From the NCBI GenBank assembly GCA_030690705.1, contig JAUYGE010000058.1, positions 1-7,920 on the forward strand: a DNA stretch of 7,920 nucleotides, read 5' to 3'. The notes beneath the pieces are model-generated. The model made no database searches and was not told the origin of the DNA. It worked only from the letters and a program-made list of their open reading frames with translations. The number at the start of each line of letters is the position of its first letter. Position 1 is the first letter of the stretch. Made by a program: the position numbers and the translations under genes. Below, piece by piece: positions 1 to 5,295 of the stretch. Origin of the DNA: Dehalococcoidia bacterium. Its GTDB lineage: Bacteria > Chloroflexota > Dehalococcoidia > JAENJB01.

Positions 1-32
1 ACTCGAACTCGCACCGCAGGGACAAAATCGCC

Positions 33-61
33 TTGCTGACCCGGAACACCTGTGCTATCTT
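33..61 (+). promoter_or_regulatory. Possible extended -10 promoter for the first gene
   Basis: A TTGCTG box (33-38) lies 17 bases before TATCTT (56-61), which is preceded by TGC, giving an extended -10. The predicted transcript start is near 68, about 33 bases before the ATG at 101. The -35 matches only three of six consensus bases, so the call rests on the extended -10 and the spacing. Confidence 0.35.
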
Positions 62-100
62 TCTCCATGCCTTCTAAGCAAGGCCGATTTGGGAACACGA

Positions 101-532
101 ATGAATGGAGACCATCTCCCCCCCGACCTGGCCGGTCTTGAGCAGGGCCGGAAGACCGAAGCTGGAGCGCCGCCTCCCCGCAAGGAGAGAATGAAGCGCG
201 GTGGTCAGAAAGGCAATCAGAATGCTCGTAAACACGGCTTCTATTCCGGCGCCCTGGACCCCGCGGAAATAGGCGAGTTCTGGAACATCATCAACCTCGA
301 GGGCCTTCCCCCCGAAATAGCCCTCCTCCGCATCAAGTTGCGCTCTTCCCTTCAGCAGGACCCCGGCAACCCCCACGTCCTCAGCGCTGCCTCGAAGCTG
401 CTGGTAAGGTTGTATTCGTCCAGGTCCCGATTGAGCAAAACGAACCGCAGCTTCTTGAAGAGACTCATCCGGGCCATTCTGATGCGGTACTCCGGCGCGT
501 CACCCGGCCGGCCTGGAAGCAAAGATAACTGA
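101..532 (+). CDS. Small basic protein with GNQNARKHG motif (phage/terminase-associated type)
   Basis: A 143-residue protein of unknown function from ATG 101, which has GGGA a few bases upstream; the frame also allows TTG at 89. A second candidate is ATG 191, directly behind AAGGAGAGA but with very short spacing; it would give 113 residues and drop the proline-rich, low-complexity N-terminus. The recognisable part is RGGQKGNQNARKHGFYSGAL (about residues 33-52). Similar GNQNAxKHG segments are found in many small phage-related proteins, including some annotated as small terminase subunits. The rest is charged and helical, with a basic stretch near residues 102-130 (RLYSSRSRLSKTNRSFLKRLIR) suited to nucleic-acid contact. 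No large terminase, integrase or capsid gene is visible, so a phage role is not shown. A DNA-binding function is inference only. Confidence 0.62.
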   Translation: MNGDHLPPDLAGLEQGRKTEAGAPPPRKERMKRGGQKGNQNARKHGFYSGALDPAEIGEFWNIINLEGLPPEIALLRIKLRSSLQQDPGNPHVLSAASKLLVRLYSSRSRLSKTNRSFLKRLIRAILMRYSGASPGRPGSKDN

Positions 533-693
533 TTTCGGTAAAACGAATCGAACGTACTTTAACAACTTAATAGCCGTCCGAGACCCGTCCCACGTACGAA
601 AAAGGACTCTCCGCTCAAAGGAAAACACGGCAATTCCAAAACGAATCACCCGGCCTCCAACGGTCGGCCCGCCAACTACACGGGACGTAACAA
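533..693. other. Intergenic stretch with no recognised feature
   Basis: Between the GNQNA protein and the tRNA there are about 160 bases with no ORF of note, no convincing hairpin followed by a T-run and no repeat family shared with the rest of the window. It would contain the 3' ends of both convergent transcripts, but no rho-independent terminator can be identified. Confidence 0.5.
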
Positions 694-770
694 TGGTGGG
701 CAGTACTGGATTCGAACCAGTTACCTCTGCGATGTCAACGCAGCGCTCTAACCAACTGAGCTAACCGCCC
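694..770 (-). tRNA. tRNA-Val (anticodon GAC)
   Basis: Read on the minus strand, this 77-base segment folds into a full cloverleaf. The acceptor stem GGGCGGT pairs with ACTGCCC with one G-T pair. The D-arm has GCTC/GAGC. The anticodon stem CTGCG/CGCAG holds the loop TTGACAT, so the anticodon is GAC (valine, GUC and GUU codons). The T-arm is ACTGG-TTCGAAT-CCAGT. Discriminator A is followed by an encoded CCA (694-696 on the plus strand). A near-consensus promoter lies just upstream at 783-811. All arms are intact and there is no sign of a pseudogene. Confidence 0.95.
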
Positions 771-782
771 GTCCAAGAGAGA

Positions 783-811
783 ATTCTATCAGAGGGTGTT
801 TGCATTATCAA
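783..811 (-). promoter_or_regulatory. Promoter of tRNA-Val
   Basis: On the minus strand, TTGATA (806-811) and TAGAAT (783-788) each match the sigma-70 consensus at five of six bases and are separated by exactly 17 bases. The implied start, near 776, is only a few bases before the mature tRNA 5' end at 770. Confidence 0.75.
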
Positions 812-829
812 GGCGTACGGCTATCTTCA

Positions 830-858
830 TTGACACCTGCTCCAGATAACGATAAGCT
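830..858 (+). promoter_or_regulatory. Probable promoter of the response regulator gene
   Basis: A perfect TTGACA (830-835) is followed after 17 bases by TAAGCT (853-858), a weak -10 that keeps T1, A2 and T6. The predicted start would give a leader of roughly 27 bases before TTG 892. It diverges from the tRNA promoter, with only 18 bases between the two -35 boxes. Confidence 0.5.
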
Positions 859-891
859 ATCTCCAATTGGCTTCGAGGAGATAGAGCAGAC

Positions 892-1566
892 TTGGTTACC
901 GTCCTGGCTGCGTCGCCCGGCAAAGAAGAACTGGCCGCGTTGAGTGCGCTCATAAGCAGAGAGGGCCACCAGGCCATCACCGCTCTCGACGCCCGGAGCG
1001 CCGCCTCCTGCCTGGAGAAGAACCCCGATGTCGTCGTCGTGGATATCCTGCCCGGATCCCAGGAGAGCGCCCGGCTGTGGAAGCTCTTCACCGATGCCCG
1101 GAAGATCAGAAGACTGCCATTGCTGGCCCTGCTGCCGGAGAAAGAAGCCGAACAGTACGAGCTGGTCCCCGGAACAGATGACTTTGTTTTGAAACCCTTC
1201 CGCCCGCCGGAGGTGATTGCCCGGCTGAGAAAGATGCTAAAGTCCAGCAAAGGTCCGGACACCAGGGAGACTGTCCGCCATGGCGACCTCACCATAGACC
1301 TGGCCAACTACGAAGTCACTGTCGGGGGAAAGAGGATAGAGCTGACCTACAAAGAGTATGAACTCCTCAAGTTCCTCGCTCTGAACAAGGGGAAGGTGTT
1401 CAACCGGGACACCCTGCTCAACCGCATCTGGGGCTACGACTATTACGGCGGAGACAGGACTGTCGATGTCCACATACGGCGCCTGCGGAGCAAGATAGAG
1501 GACAGCAGCCACACCTTCATTGAAACAGTGAGAAACGTAGGCTACCGCTTCGCACCCGGCGACTAG
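892..1566 (+). CDS. OmpR/PhoB-family response regulator with degenerate receiver
   Basis: A 224-residue transcription regulator of the usual size for the family. Residues 1-118 are a CheY-like receiver: phospho-acceptor D51 in VVVVDIL and conserved K101 in FVLKPF. The acidic pair normally found after the first strand is replaced by S8-P9, and the usual Thr/Ser at the end of strand four is Leu (LLALLPE, about residue 81). Residues 128-222 are a winged-helix DNA-binding domain with LTYKEYELLKFL, the recognition helix RTVDVHIRRLRSKI (189-202) and the terminal VRNVGYRF. Start TTG 892 is chosen because GAGGAG (875-880) lies 11 bases upstream and there is no ATG or GTG between it and the in-frame stop at 853. 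No histidine kinase gene follows; a palindromic repeat begins 27 bases after the stop. The loss of Mg-binding acids suggests weak or absent phosphorylation, possibly control by another signal; that is inference. The target genes are unknown. Confidence 0.9.
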   Translation: MVTVLAASPGKEELAALSALISREGHQAITALDARSAASCLEKNPDVVVVDILPGSQESARLWKLFTDARKIRRLPLLALLPEKEAEQYELVPGTDDFVLKPFRPPEVIARLRKMLKSSKGPDTRETVRHGDLTIDLANYEVTVGGKRIELTYKEYELLKFLALNKGKVFNRDTLLNRIWGYDYYGGDRTVDVHIRRLRSKIEDSSHTFIETVRNVGYRFAPGD

Positions 1567-1593
1567 CGTGTCAAGTACCTTTCGCTTCGAAAA

Positions 1594-1723
1594 TGTCACC
1601 CTGAGGCCATCCCGATGAAATCGGGACGACGCGGCCCCGACGCGTCGGGGCTTCGCGGAGTTTATCCCTTCACGAGGTTCAGGGCAGGCTCTGAGCCAAT
1701 CTGGCGAAGGGCTCGCAATGACA
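1594..1723. repeat. Composite palindromic intergenic repeat (R1)
   Basis: The element starts with TGTCACCCTGAG (1594-1605) and ends with CTCGCAATGACA (1712-1723), an imperfect inverted pair of the TGTCATTGCGAG type also seen at 3137 and 5219. Inside are two compact hairpins: TCCCGAT-GAA-ATCGGGA (1610-1626) and the perfect 18-base palindrome GCCCCGACGCGTCGGGGC (1634-1651). The stretch from about 1668 to 1710 resembles one arm of the other repeat family (CCCTTCGACAAGCTCAGGG, compare R4), so the element looks nested or recombined. It lies downstream of the response regulator and could stop or protect its transcript, but there is no T-run. Confidence 0.75.
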
Positions 1724-1781
1724 GAACAGCAGAAGGCACAGGCGATTTTCGGGAATTCGTAATATTCCTGAAACAAATGGG

Positions 1782-1790
1782 TGCTAAAAT
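1782..1790 (+). promoter_or_regulatory. Possible extended -10 element
   Basis: TGC followed by TAAAAT (1785-1790) makes an extended -10 with five of six consensus bases. No good -35 is present at 16-18 bases upstream. If used, transcription would start near 1797, about 53 bases before the short ORF at 1850. Confidence 0.3.
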
Positions 1791-1849
1791 ACGAGTCGGT
1801 AGCCTGTTACCAGAAGCATCGGTCAGGTTGAGAGTCTGAGCAGACAAAG

Positions 1850-2017
1850 ATGGGAAAGAACATCGGCCAAATCCTCAAGCTGTGGGCTGCAATGGCGCCG
1901 AGCCAGAGACAGCCTGCCGGGGAAACGCCGAATCCGTTGAGTTCCGCAGTGCCTTATGAGGACCGGGAGGAGAAAGGCGCATCAGGTAGCGCCTCGTCCG
2001 TCAAGCCTTCATCTTGA
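1850..2017 (+). CDS. Short hypothetical ORF, 55 residues
   Basis: ATG 1850 opens a 55-residue frame beginning MGKNIGQILKLWAAMAP, an amphipathic N-terminal helix, followed by a Pro/Ser/Glu-rich, probably disordered tail ending in SSVKPSS. An in-frame stop at 1829 rules out a longer form. An extended -10 element is found 60 bases upstream, but there is no clear ribosome binding site. Its last 17 bases overlap the 3' end of the convergent minus-strand gene at 2001-2231, which is far better supported. I do not recognise it; it may be real or simply an open frame in a GC-rich gap. Confidence 0.3.
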   Translation: MGKNIGQILKLWAAMAPSQRQPAGETPNPLSSAVPYEDREEKGASGSASSVKPSS

Positions 2018-2231
2018 CCGCCCCCACCACCGTCACCTGAAGATGCCGGGTGCAGTGGGGACAGACAACGTCCATCGCAAGGGTGTGCTTCATCACCCGC
2101 TCCACCACGGCAGTGACCATGCTATCGAGACTGTCAAAGCGCTGGTCGAGCAATTCCACACGCTTGTTGAGCTGCGAGAGGCTGACCTGGGATTCCTCAG
2201 CACCCGCTGACCGGGGAGGTTCTACTGCCAT
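2001..2231 (-). CDS. Small coiled-coil protein with a CPHC motif
   Basis: A 76-residue protein of unknown function. Residues 15-50 form a predicted amphipathic helix with heptad-like hydrophobic spacing (VSLSQLNKRVELLDQRFDSLDSMVTAVVERVM). It is followed by MDVVCPHCTRHLQVTVVG, with C57 and C60 forming a single CxxC knuckle and H63 close by. One CxxC is half a zinc ribbon, so metal binding would need dimerisation through the coiled coil or use of His; this is inference. Start ATG 2231 is chosen over the TTG at 2234 because AGGAGG ends eight bases upstream. A near-perfect promoter (2261-2289) lies above it. Promoter, ribosome binding site and coherent protein pattern together make it a convincing gene. 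It is apparently transcribed alone. Confidence 0.72.
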   Translation of the reverse strand: MAVEPPRSAGAEESQVSLSQLNKRVELLDQRFDSLDSMVTAVVERVMKHTLAMDVVCPHCTRHLQVTVVGAVKMKA

Positions 2232-2235
2232 CAAA

Positions 2236-2246
2236 CTCTCCTCCTT
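2236..2246 (-). promoter_or_regulatory. Strong ribosome binding site of the CPHC protein
   Basis: The minus strand reads AAGGAGGAGAG, nearly a full anti-16S match, with eight bases between AGGAGG and ATG 2231. It decides the start in favour of ATG rather than the neighbouring TTG 2234. Confidence 0.75.
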
Positions 2247-2260
2247 GCGCTATTGGGTCG

Positions 2261-2289
2261 ATTATACGACAGGTCTCAGACTGCGTCAA
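2261..2289 (-). promoter_or_regulatory. Near-consensus promoter of the CPHC protein
   Basis: On the minus strand, TTGACG (2284-2289) is followed after exactly 17 bases by a perfect TATAAT (2261-2266). The implied start is near 2254, leaving a leader of about 23 bases that contains the strong ribosome binding site. This is the best promoter match in the window and suggests high constitutive expression. Confidence 0.8.
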
Positions 2290-2340
2290 AAGACGGCGAT
2301 GAGACCGTTTGGCAACCGCTACGGGATGAGATTAGGTGCC

Positions 2341-2415
2341 GTTCGTGGTGAGCCTGTCGAACCACAACGGTCCCGATGTAATCGGGATTCACCCTTCGAC
2401 AAGCTCAGGGCGAAC
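2341..2415. repeat. Palindromic intergenic repeat, second family (R4)
   Basis: The arms are GTTCGTGGTGAGCCTGTCGA... (2341-2365) and CCCTTCGACAAGCTCAGGGC... (2392-2415). Read as reverse complements, they share GTTCG, GAGC-TGTCGAA and most bases between. In the centre is the hairpin TCCCGAT-GTA-ATCGGGA (2371-2387), the same half-sites as in R1. It begins 25 bases after the hisH stop (reading leftward) and lies behind the promoter of the CPHC gene, so it separates two transcription units and may end the hisH transcript. Confidence 0.8.
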
Positions 2416-2440
2416 GCATTACCAAGCGCCCTCGCGACAG

Positions 2441-3052
2441 CTACCGTACACCCGCAAAGCGGAAAAAGTTCCGGTAGAACATGAGCCCCCAATCGCCGCT
2501 CTTCTCCGGATGGAACTGGGTGGCCACCAGGTTGCCACAAACTACGGCGCTGGCGAAGGGCACCCCGTATTCCGTCTCCCCCACCACCACCGACAAGTCA
2601 TCGGGGTCGGCATAGTAGCTGTGAACAAAGTAAAAGTGGGCCTCGTCCGGTATCCCCTTGAATACATCGTGCGGCGCCTTTTGCTTGACCTGGTTCCAGC
2701 CGATGTGCGGCACCTTTACCGATGAAGGCAGACGCCTCACCTGGCCGGGCAGGACGTTCAGGCAGTCCAGGCCGCCGCTCTCCTCGGTGCGGGTGAAGAG
2801 AATCTGCAATCCCAGGCAGACACATAGAAAAGGCTTGCCTTCCCTCACCGCCTTCACCAGCGGCGCAATCAGCCCGAGGGAACCGAGCCGTGACATGGCA
2901 TCTCCGGCAGCGCCTACCCCGGGCAACACTATGACCTTCGCTGCGGCCACTTCCTTCGGATTGGAAGTCACCGTGGCGCTGTAGCCCAGATGGCTTATGG
3001 CCTTGACCACGCTGGAGAGATTGCTGGCGCCGTAGTCTACAATGGTAATCAT
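2441..3052 (-). CDS. hisH: Imidazole glycerol phosphate synthase, glutaminase subunit HisH
   Basis: A 203-residue class-I glutamine amidotransferase. It hydrolyses glutamine and passes ammonia to HisF, which makes imidazole glycerol phosphate and AICAR in histidine synthesis. The start MITIVDYGASNLSSV is typical of HisH; GTG 3064 would add four residues and has no better ribosome site. PGVG at 44-47 matches the oxyanion strand, followed by AA where AF is usual. The nucleophile is C79 in CVCLGLQ, and the His/Glu pair is H181 and E183 in TQFHPEKS. PHIGWNQV (115-122) and YFVHSYY (141-147) are family signatures. Length is normal and all catalytic residues are present. No hisF or other his gene is adjacent; the gene seems monocistronic, between palindromic repeats on both sides. 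Confidence 0.95.
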   Translation of the reverse strand: MITIVDYGASNLSSVVKAISHLGYSATVTSNPKEVAAAKVIVLPGVGAAGDAMSRLGSLGLIAPLVKAVREGKPFLCVCLGLQILFTRTEESGGLDCLNVLPGQVRRLPSSVKVPHIGWNQVKQKAPHDVFKGIPDEAHFYFVHSYYADPDDLSVVVGETEYGVPFASAVVCGNLVATQFHPEKSGDWGLMFYRNFFRFAGVR

Positions 3053-3079
3053 CGAGAGTCCCACATAGGTACGGCAGTT

Positions 3080-3110
3080 ATTCTAACATACTACCGGCAC
3101 TCCCTGTGAC
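3080..3110 (-). promoter_or_regulatory. Possible promoter of hisH
   Basis: On the minus strand, TAGAAT (3080-3085) is a good -10, placing the start near 3073 and leaving about 20 bases before ATG 3052. The best -35 is GTCACA (3105-3110), four of six bases with a long spacer of 19. The -10 is convincing, the -35 weak. Confidence 0.4.
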
Positions 3111-3136
3111 CCGGGACGTGCCGAGTAGTCTCATCT

Positions 3137-3229
3137 GTCATTGCGAGCGAAGCGAAGCAATCTCCGGGCCCGTATGACCCAGAGCCGTGTGAGATTGCTT
3201 CGTCCTTCAGCCGAAGGCCTCGCAATGAC
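3137..3229. repeat. Palindromic intergenic repeat, TGTCATTGCGAG family (R2)
   Basis: The outer arms are GTCATTGCGAG (3137-3147) and CTCGCAATGAC (3219-3229), perfect reverse complements. The inner arms CGAAGCAATCTC (3153-3164) and GAGATTGCTTCG (3191-3202) are also perfect over 12 bases. Extra bases on the right side (3203-3218) contain the small hairpin CCTTCAGCCGAAGG. The element sits exactly between the leftward hisH promoter and the rightward flavoprotein promoter. No transposase is encoded, so it behaves as a non-autonomous or REP-like element. Confidence 0.85.
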
Positions 3230-3246
3230 GGAGACGACCACAGGAT

Positions 3247-3276
3247 TTGACAGCATAGATAGCCACGACCTAAAAT
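3247..3276 (+). promoter_or_regulatory. Promoter of the flavoprotein-ferredoxin unit
   Basis: A perfect TTGACA (3247-3252) is followed after 18 bases by TAAAAT (3271-3276), five of six bases. Transcription would start near 3283, giving a leader of about 45 bases before ATG 3328. It may also drive trpE and trpD, since no other promoter is evident before them. Confidence 0.7.
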
Positions 3277-3327
3277 AGCTTCCATATTCCATTTATTCGA
3301 ACTCGCACCCCACAGAGCGAACAGGCA

Positions 3328-4998
3328 ATGCGACCACCAGAAACCGAACTTCAGACTGACGTCCTGGTAATCGGCGGCGGCGCCGCCGGTTGTCTTGCCG
3401 CCATGGCCGCCCGAGAGCATGGAGCCAAGGTAACGCTGGTAGAAAAGGCCGGCTCCATCACTAGAAGCGGCTCCTGCGCCAGCGGAATGGACCACATCGT
3501 CGCCATCCTGAACCAGGAGCCATGGGATACTCCTGAAGACTACCTTGGCTCGCTGGCCGCCTCCAGGCCCGGCCTCATCGACACCAGGGTAGTCGAAGTG
3601 TACGCCAGAGAAAACAAGCGGGTCTTCGACTACATGGAGCAGTTCGGCACCCCCTTCAGGGACGCTAAGACGGGCAAGTACACTCGCATAGCGGGTATGG
3701 GCGGCCAGAAGGCCCGCACGGTGAGTTTCAAAGGGGCCAGGATCAAGCCAATCATGGCTGCACAGGTGAGGAAGCTGGGGGTGCAGGTAGTGGAAAGAGT
3801 AGCCCTCCAGGGTTTGCTCACCGGCGGCGGCAGGGTGATGGGCGCCACTGGCTTTCATATTAGAAACGGGGGATTCCACATACTCAAAGCCAAATCGGTG
3901 GTCATCGCCACCGGCGGAGTGTTGCGGCTCTATGCTTCACCCTGCCACCAGGTATATCTGACTGCCAACGGCCCACCCTACAACACCGGCGAAGGACACA
4001 TCATGGCCTTCGAGGCCGGCGCCTCCCTCGCCAACATGGAGTTCACCACCACCTCCATAGTGCCCGCGGGGTTCAGCGCCGCCGGGGCCACCGGCTTTCT
4101 CAGCATGGGAGCCCACCTGATCAACGCGCGAGGAGAGCGCTATATGTTCAAGTACCACCCCTGGGGTGAGCATGCCCCGAGGAACATCGCCTCCCTGGCG
4201 ATGCACCGCGAGTATGCCGAGGGGCGAGGCCCCTGCTTCATGGATTGCCGCCATCTGTCCAAAGAGGCCATCGACTTCGTCAAAAGAGGCATCCTCCACG
4301 AGAAGGCCACCCTGCTGGACTACTTTGATGCGCGGGGCATAGATATGGCCAGGGATCCCATACCCTACGAGCTGCGGGAGATAAGCATCCAGGGCTCCGG
4401 CATCGCCATCAACGAAAAGTGCGAGGCGACGGTGGAAGGGCTTTTCGCCGCCGGGGACTGCACCAGCATCAATCTGGCTTTCTCAGGCGCCTGCACCCTG
4501 GGCTTTGTGGCAGGATTAAGAGCGGCGGAGAAGGCTTCGGTTTTCAAAGGCAGTGTGGAAATAGACCGGCGGCAGGTGGACGAGATAAGGGACATGAGCT
4601 ACGCTCCGCTGACGAGTCCCGATGCATCGGGACTTAGCTATGCAGACCTGGAGAACGACCTTCGCCAGACGATGTCCACCTATGTCGGCTTCGACAGAGA
4701 AGCCGAAGGATTGCAGAAGGCGCTCAGTCGTCTCCAAACACTGAAGGAATCGACCAGTGGTCTAACGGTCACCAACTATCATGATTTGATGCGGGCCAAT
4801 GAGACCAGGAACCTGATTGATACCGCCCTTCTCATAGCCACCGCCACCCTGGAGAGGAAGGAGAGCCGCGCCGGCCTCTCCCATTGCCGCTCGGATTACC
4901 CGGAGAAGGATGATGAGAACTGGCGCCGATTCATCGTTTTGAGCAAAGGCGACAACGGCCAGGTCAGGGTCTCTTCTGAGCCCGTTCCTGGAAGGTAG
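3328..4998 (+). CDS. FAD-dependent oxidoreductase, AprA/FrdA superfamily
   Basis: A 556-residue soluble flavoprotein. The FAD-binding fold starts with DVLVIGGGAAGCLAA (11-25) and the ribose-binding E39, followed by TRSGSCASGMDHI (45-57) like the AprA segment. VVIATGG (191-197) and GLFAAGDCTSINLAFSG (371-387) complete the FAD site. The helical C-terminal domain ends with ESRAGLSHCRSDYPEKDDENW (512-532), as in FrdA/NadB proteins. Residues needed by fumarate reductases are missing: the HPT motif is TTTS (240-243), and the proton-shuttle Arg of the APRDxxSR motif is Leu (APRNIASL, 283-290). It is therefore not a normal succinate dehydrogenase or fumarate reductase. The next gene, 13 bases on, is an AprB-like ferredoxin, so the pair probably acts as a two-subunit redox enzyme; the substrate is unknown, and adenylylsulfate reductase proper is not proven. 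An 18-base palindrome (4616-4633) is embedded in frame at residues 430-435. No signal peptide. Confidence 0.85.
   Translation: MRPPETELQTDVLVIGGGAAGCLAAMAAREHGAKVTLVEKAGSITRSGSCASGMDHIVAILNQEPWDTPEDYLGSLAASRPGLIDTRVVEVYARENKRVFDYMEQFGTPFRDAKTGKYTRIAGMGGQKARTVSFKGARIKPIMAAQVRKLGVQVVERVALQGLLTGGGRVMGATGFHIRNGGFHILKAKSVVIATGGVLRLYASPCHQVYLTANGPPYNTGEGHIMAFEAGASLANMEFTTTSIVPAGFSAAGATGFLSMGAHLINARGERYMFKYHPWGEHAPRNIASLAMHREYAEGRGPCFMDCRHLSKEAIDFVKRGILHEKATLLDYFDARGIDMARDPIPYELREISIQGSGIAINEKCEATVEGLFAAGDCTSINLAFSGACTLGFVAGLRAAEKASVFKGSVEIDRRQVDEIRDMSYAPLTSPDASGLSYADLENDLRQTMSTYVGFDREAEGLQKALSRLQTLKESTSGLTVTNYHDLMRANETRNLIDTALLIATATLERKESRAGLSHCRSDYPEKDDENWRRFIVLSKGDNGQVRVSSEPVPGR
4616..4633. repeat. 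Perfect 18-base palindrome inside the flavoprotein gene
   Basis: GTCCCGATGCATCGGGAC is its own reverse complement. Its half-site TCCCGAT is the one found in the hairpins at 1610-1626 and 2371-2387. It encodes SPDASG (residues 430-435), a loop-like segment after the FAD-binding domain. Being 18 bases it keeps the frame, which is what a tolerated insertion of a repeat fragment would look like. Confidence 0.7.
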
Positions 4999-5004
4999 GA
5001 GGGA
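4998..5004 (+). promoter_or_regulatory. Ribosome binding site of the ferredoxin gene
   Basis: GGAGGG follows directly on the flavoprotein stop codon and lies about eight bases before ATG 5012. Such a site at the junction supports translation of the two genes from one message. Confidence 0.6.
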
Positions 5005-5011
5005 CGACAGG

Positions 5012-5212
5012 ATGTCAGCAGTCATAGATATCAAAAAATGCACCGGATGCGGTATATGCGACGAGATTTGCCCCGGGGACATCATCCACATGGATGAGAA
5101 GACCAACAAGGCCGTGGTCGTCTACCCGGATGAGTGCTGGTACTGCGGCAGCTGTCGCGCCGATTGTCCTGAAGATGCGGTCACCTACACCTTCCCACCT
5201 GCGCTGAAGTGA
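5012..5212 (+). CDS. 2[4Fe-4S] ferredoxin, AprB-like electron-transfer subunit
   Basis: A 66-residue ferredoxin. The first cluster motif is C10-TG-C13-GI-C16-DEI-C20-P and the second is C42-WY-C45-GS-C48-RAD-C52-P, so two [4Fe-4S] clusters are expected with all eight Cys present. The second motif, ECWYCGSCRADCPEDAV, closely resembles that of adenylylsulfate reductase beta subunits, but the long C-terminal tail of true AprB (which embraces AprA) is missing; the protein stops at FPPALK. With a strong ribosome site 13 bases after the flavoprotein, it very probably feeds electrons to or from that protein's FAD. A general ferredoxin role is possible but less likely given the pairing. A palindromic repeat begins six bases after its stop. 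Confidence 0.9.
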   Translation: MSAVIDIKKCTGCGICDEICPGDIIHMDEKTNKAVVVYPDECWYCGSCRADCPEDAVTYTFPPALK

Positions 5213-5218
5213 ATGGTT

Positions 5219-5295
5219 TGTCATTGCGAGGGCAAAGCCCGAAGCAATCCGTGGCCTACGGGGGGACGGATTGCTTCGCTTCGCTCGCAATGACA
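5219..5295. repeat. Palindromic intergenic repeat, TGTCATTGCGAG family (R3)
   Basis: The outer arms TGTCATTGCGAG (5219-5230) and CTCGCAATGACA (5284-5295) are perfect reverse complements over 12 bases. The inner arms CGAAGCAATCCGT (5240-5252) and ACGGATTGCTTCG (5266-5278) match perfectly over 13 bases. The element fills almost the whole gap between the ferredoxin stop and the trpE start, ending 13 bases before ATG 5309. In RNA it would form a long hairpin between the two coding regions; it may end or process the upstream message or simply be an inserted repeat. Confidence 0.9.

Noticed and set aside
1615..1839. Plus-strand ORF of 74 codons over R1
   Set aside because: About half of it is repeat sequence with hairpins; there is no ribosome site and no protein-like pattern.
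1956..2210. Plus-strand ORF of 84 codons opposite the CPHC gene
   Set aside because: His- and Arg-rich shadow frame with no ribosome site; the minus strand has a near-perfect promoter, ribosome site and a coherent protein.
3..3312. Shared 12-13-base word CGAACTCGCACC near position 4 and near 3299, possible direct repeat or att site
   Set aside because: A match of this length somewhere in 7.9 kb is roughly expected by chance, the flanks diverge, and neither copy pairs with the tRNA 3' end.
5015..5290. Minus-strand ORF of 91 codons across the ferredoxin and R3
   Set aside because: Its N-terminal part is a translation of the palindromic repeat (RAKRSNPSP type) and the rest is antisense to a certain ferredoxin gene.
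1594..5295. CRISPR array from the repeated palindromes
   Set aside because: The copies are kilobases apart, differ in length, lie in unrelated gaps and have no regular spacers or cas genes.
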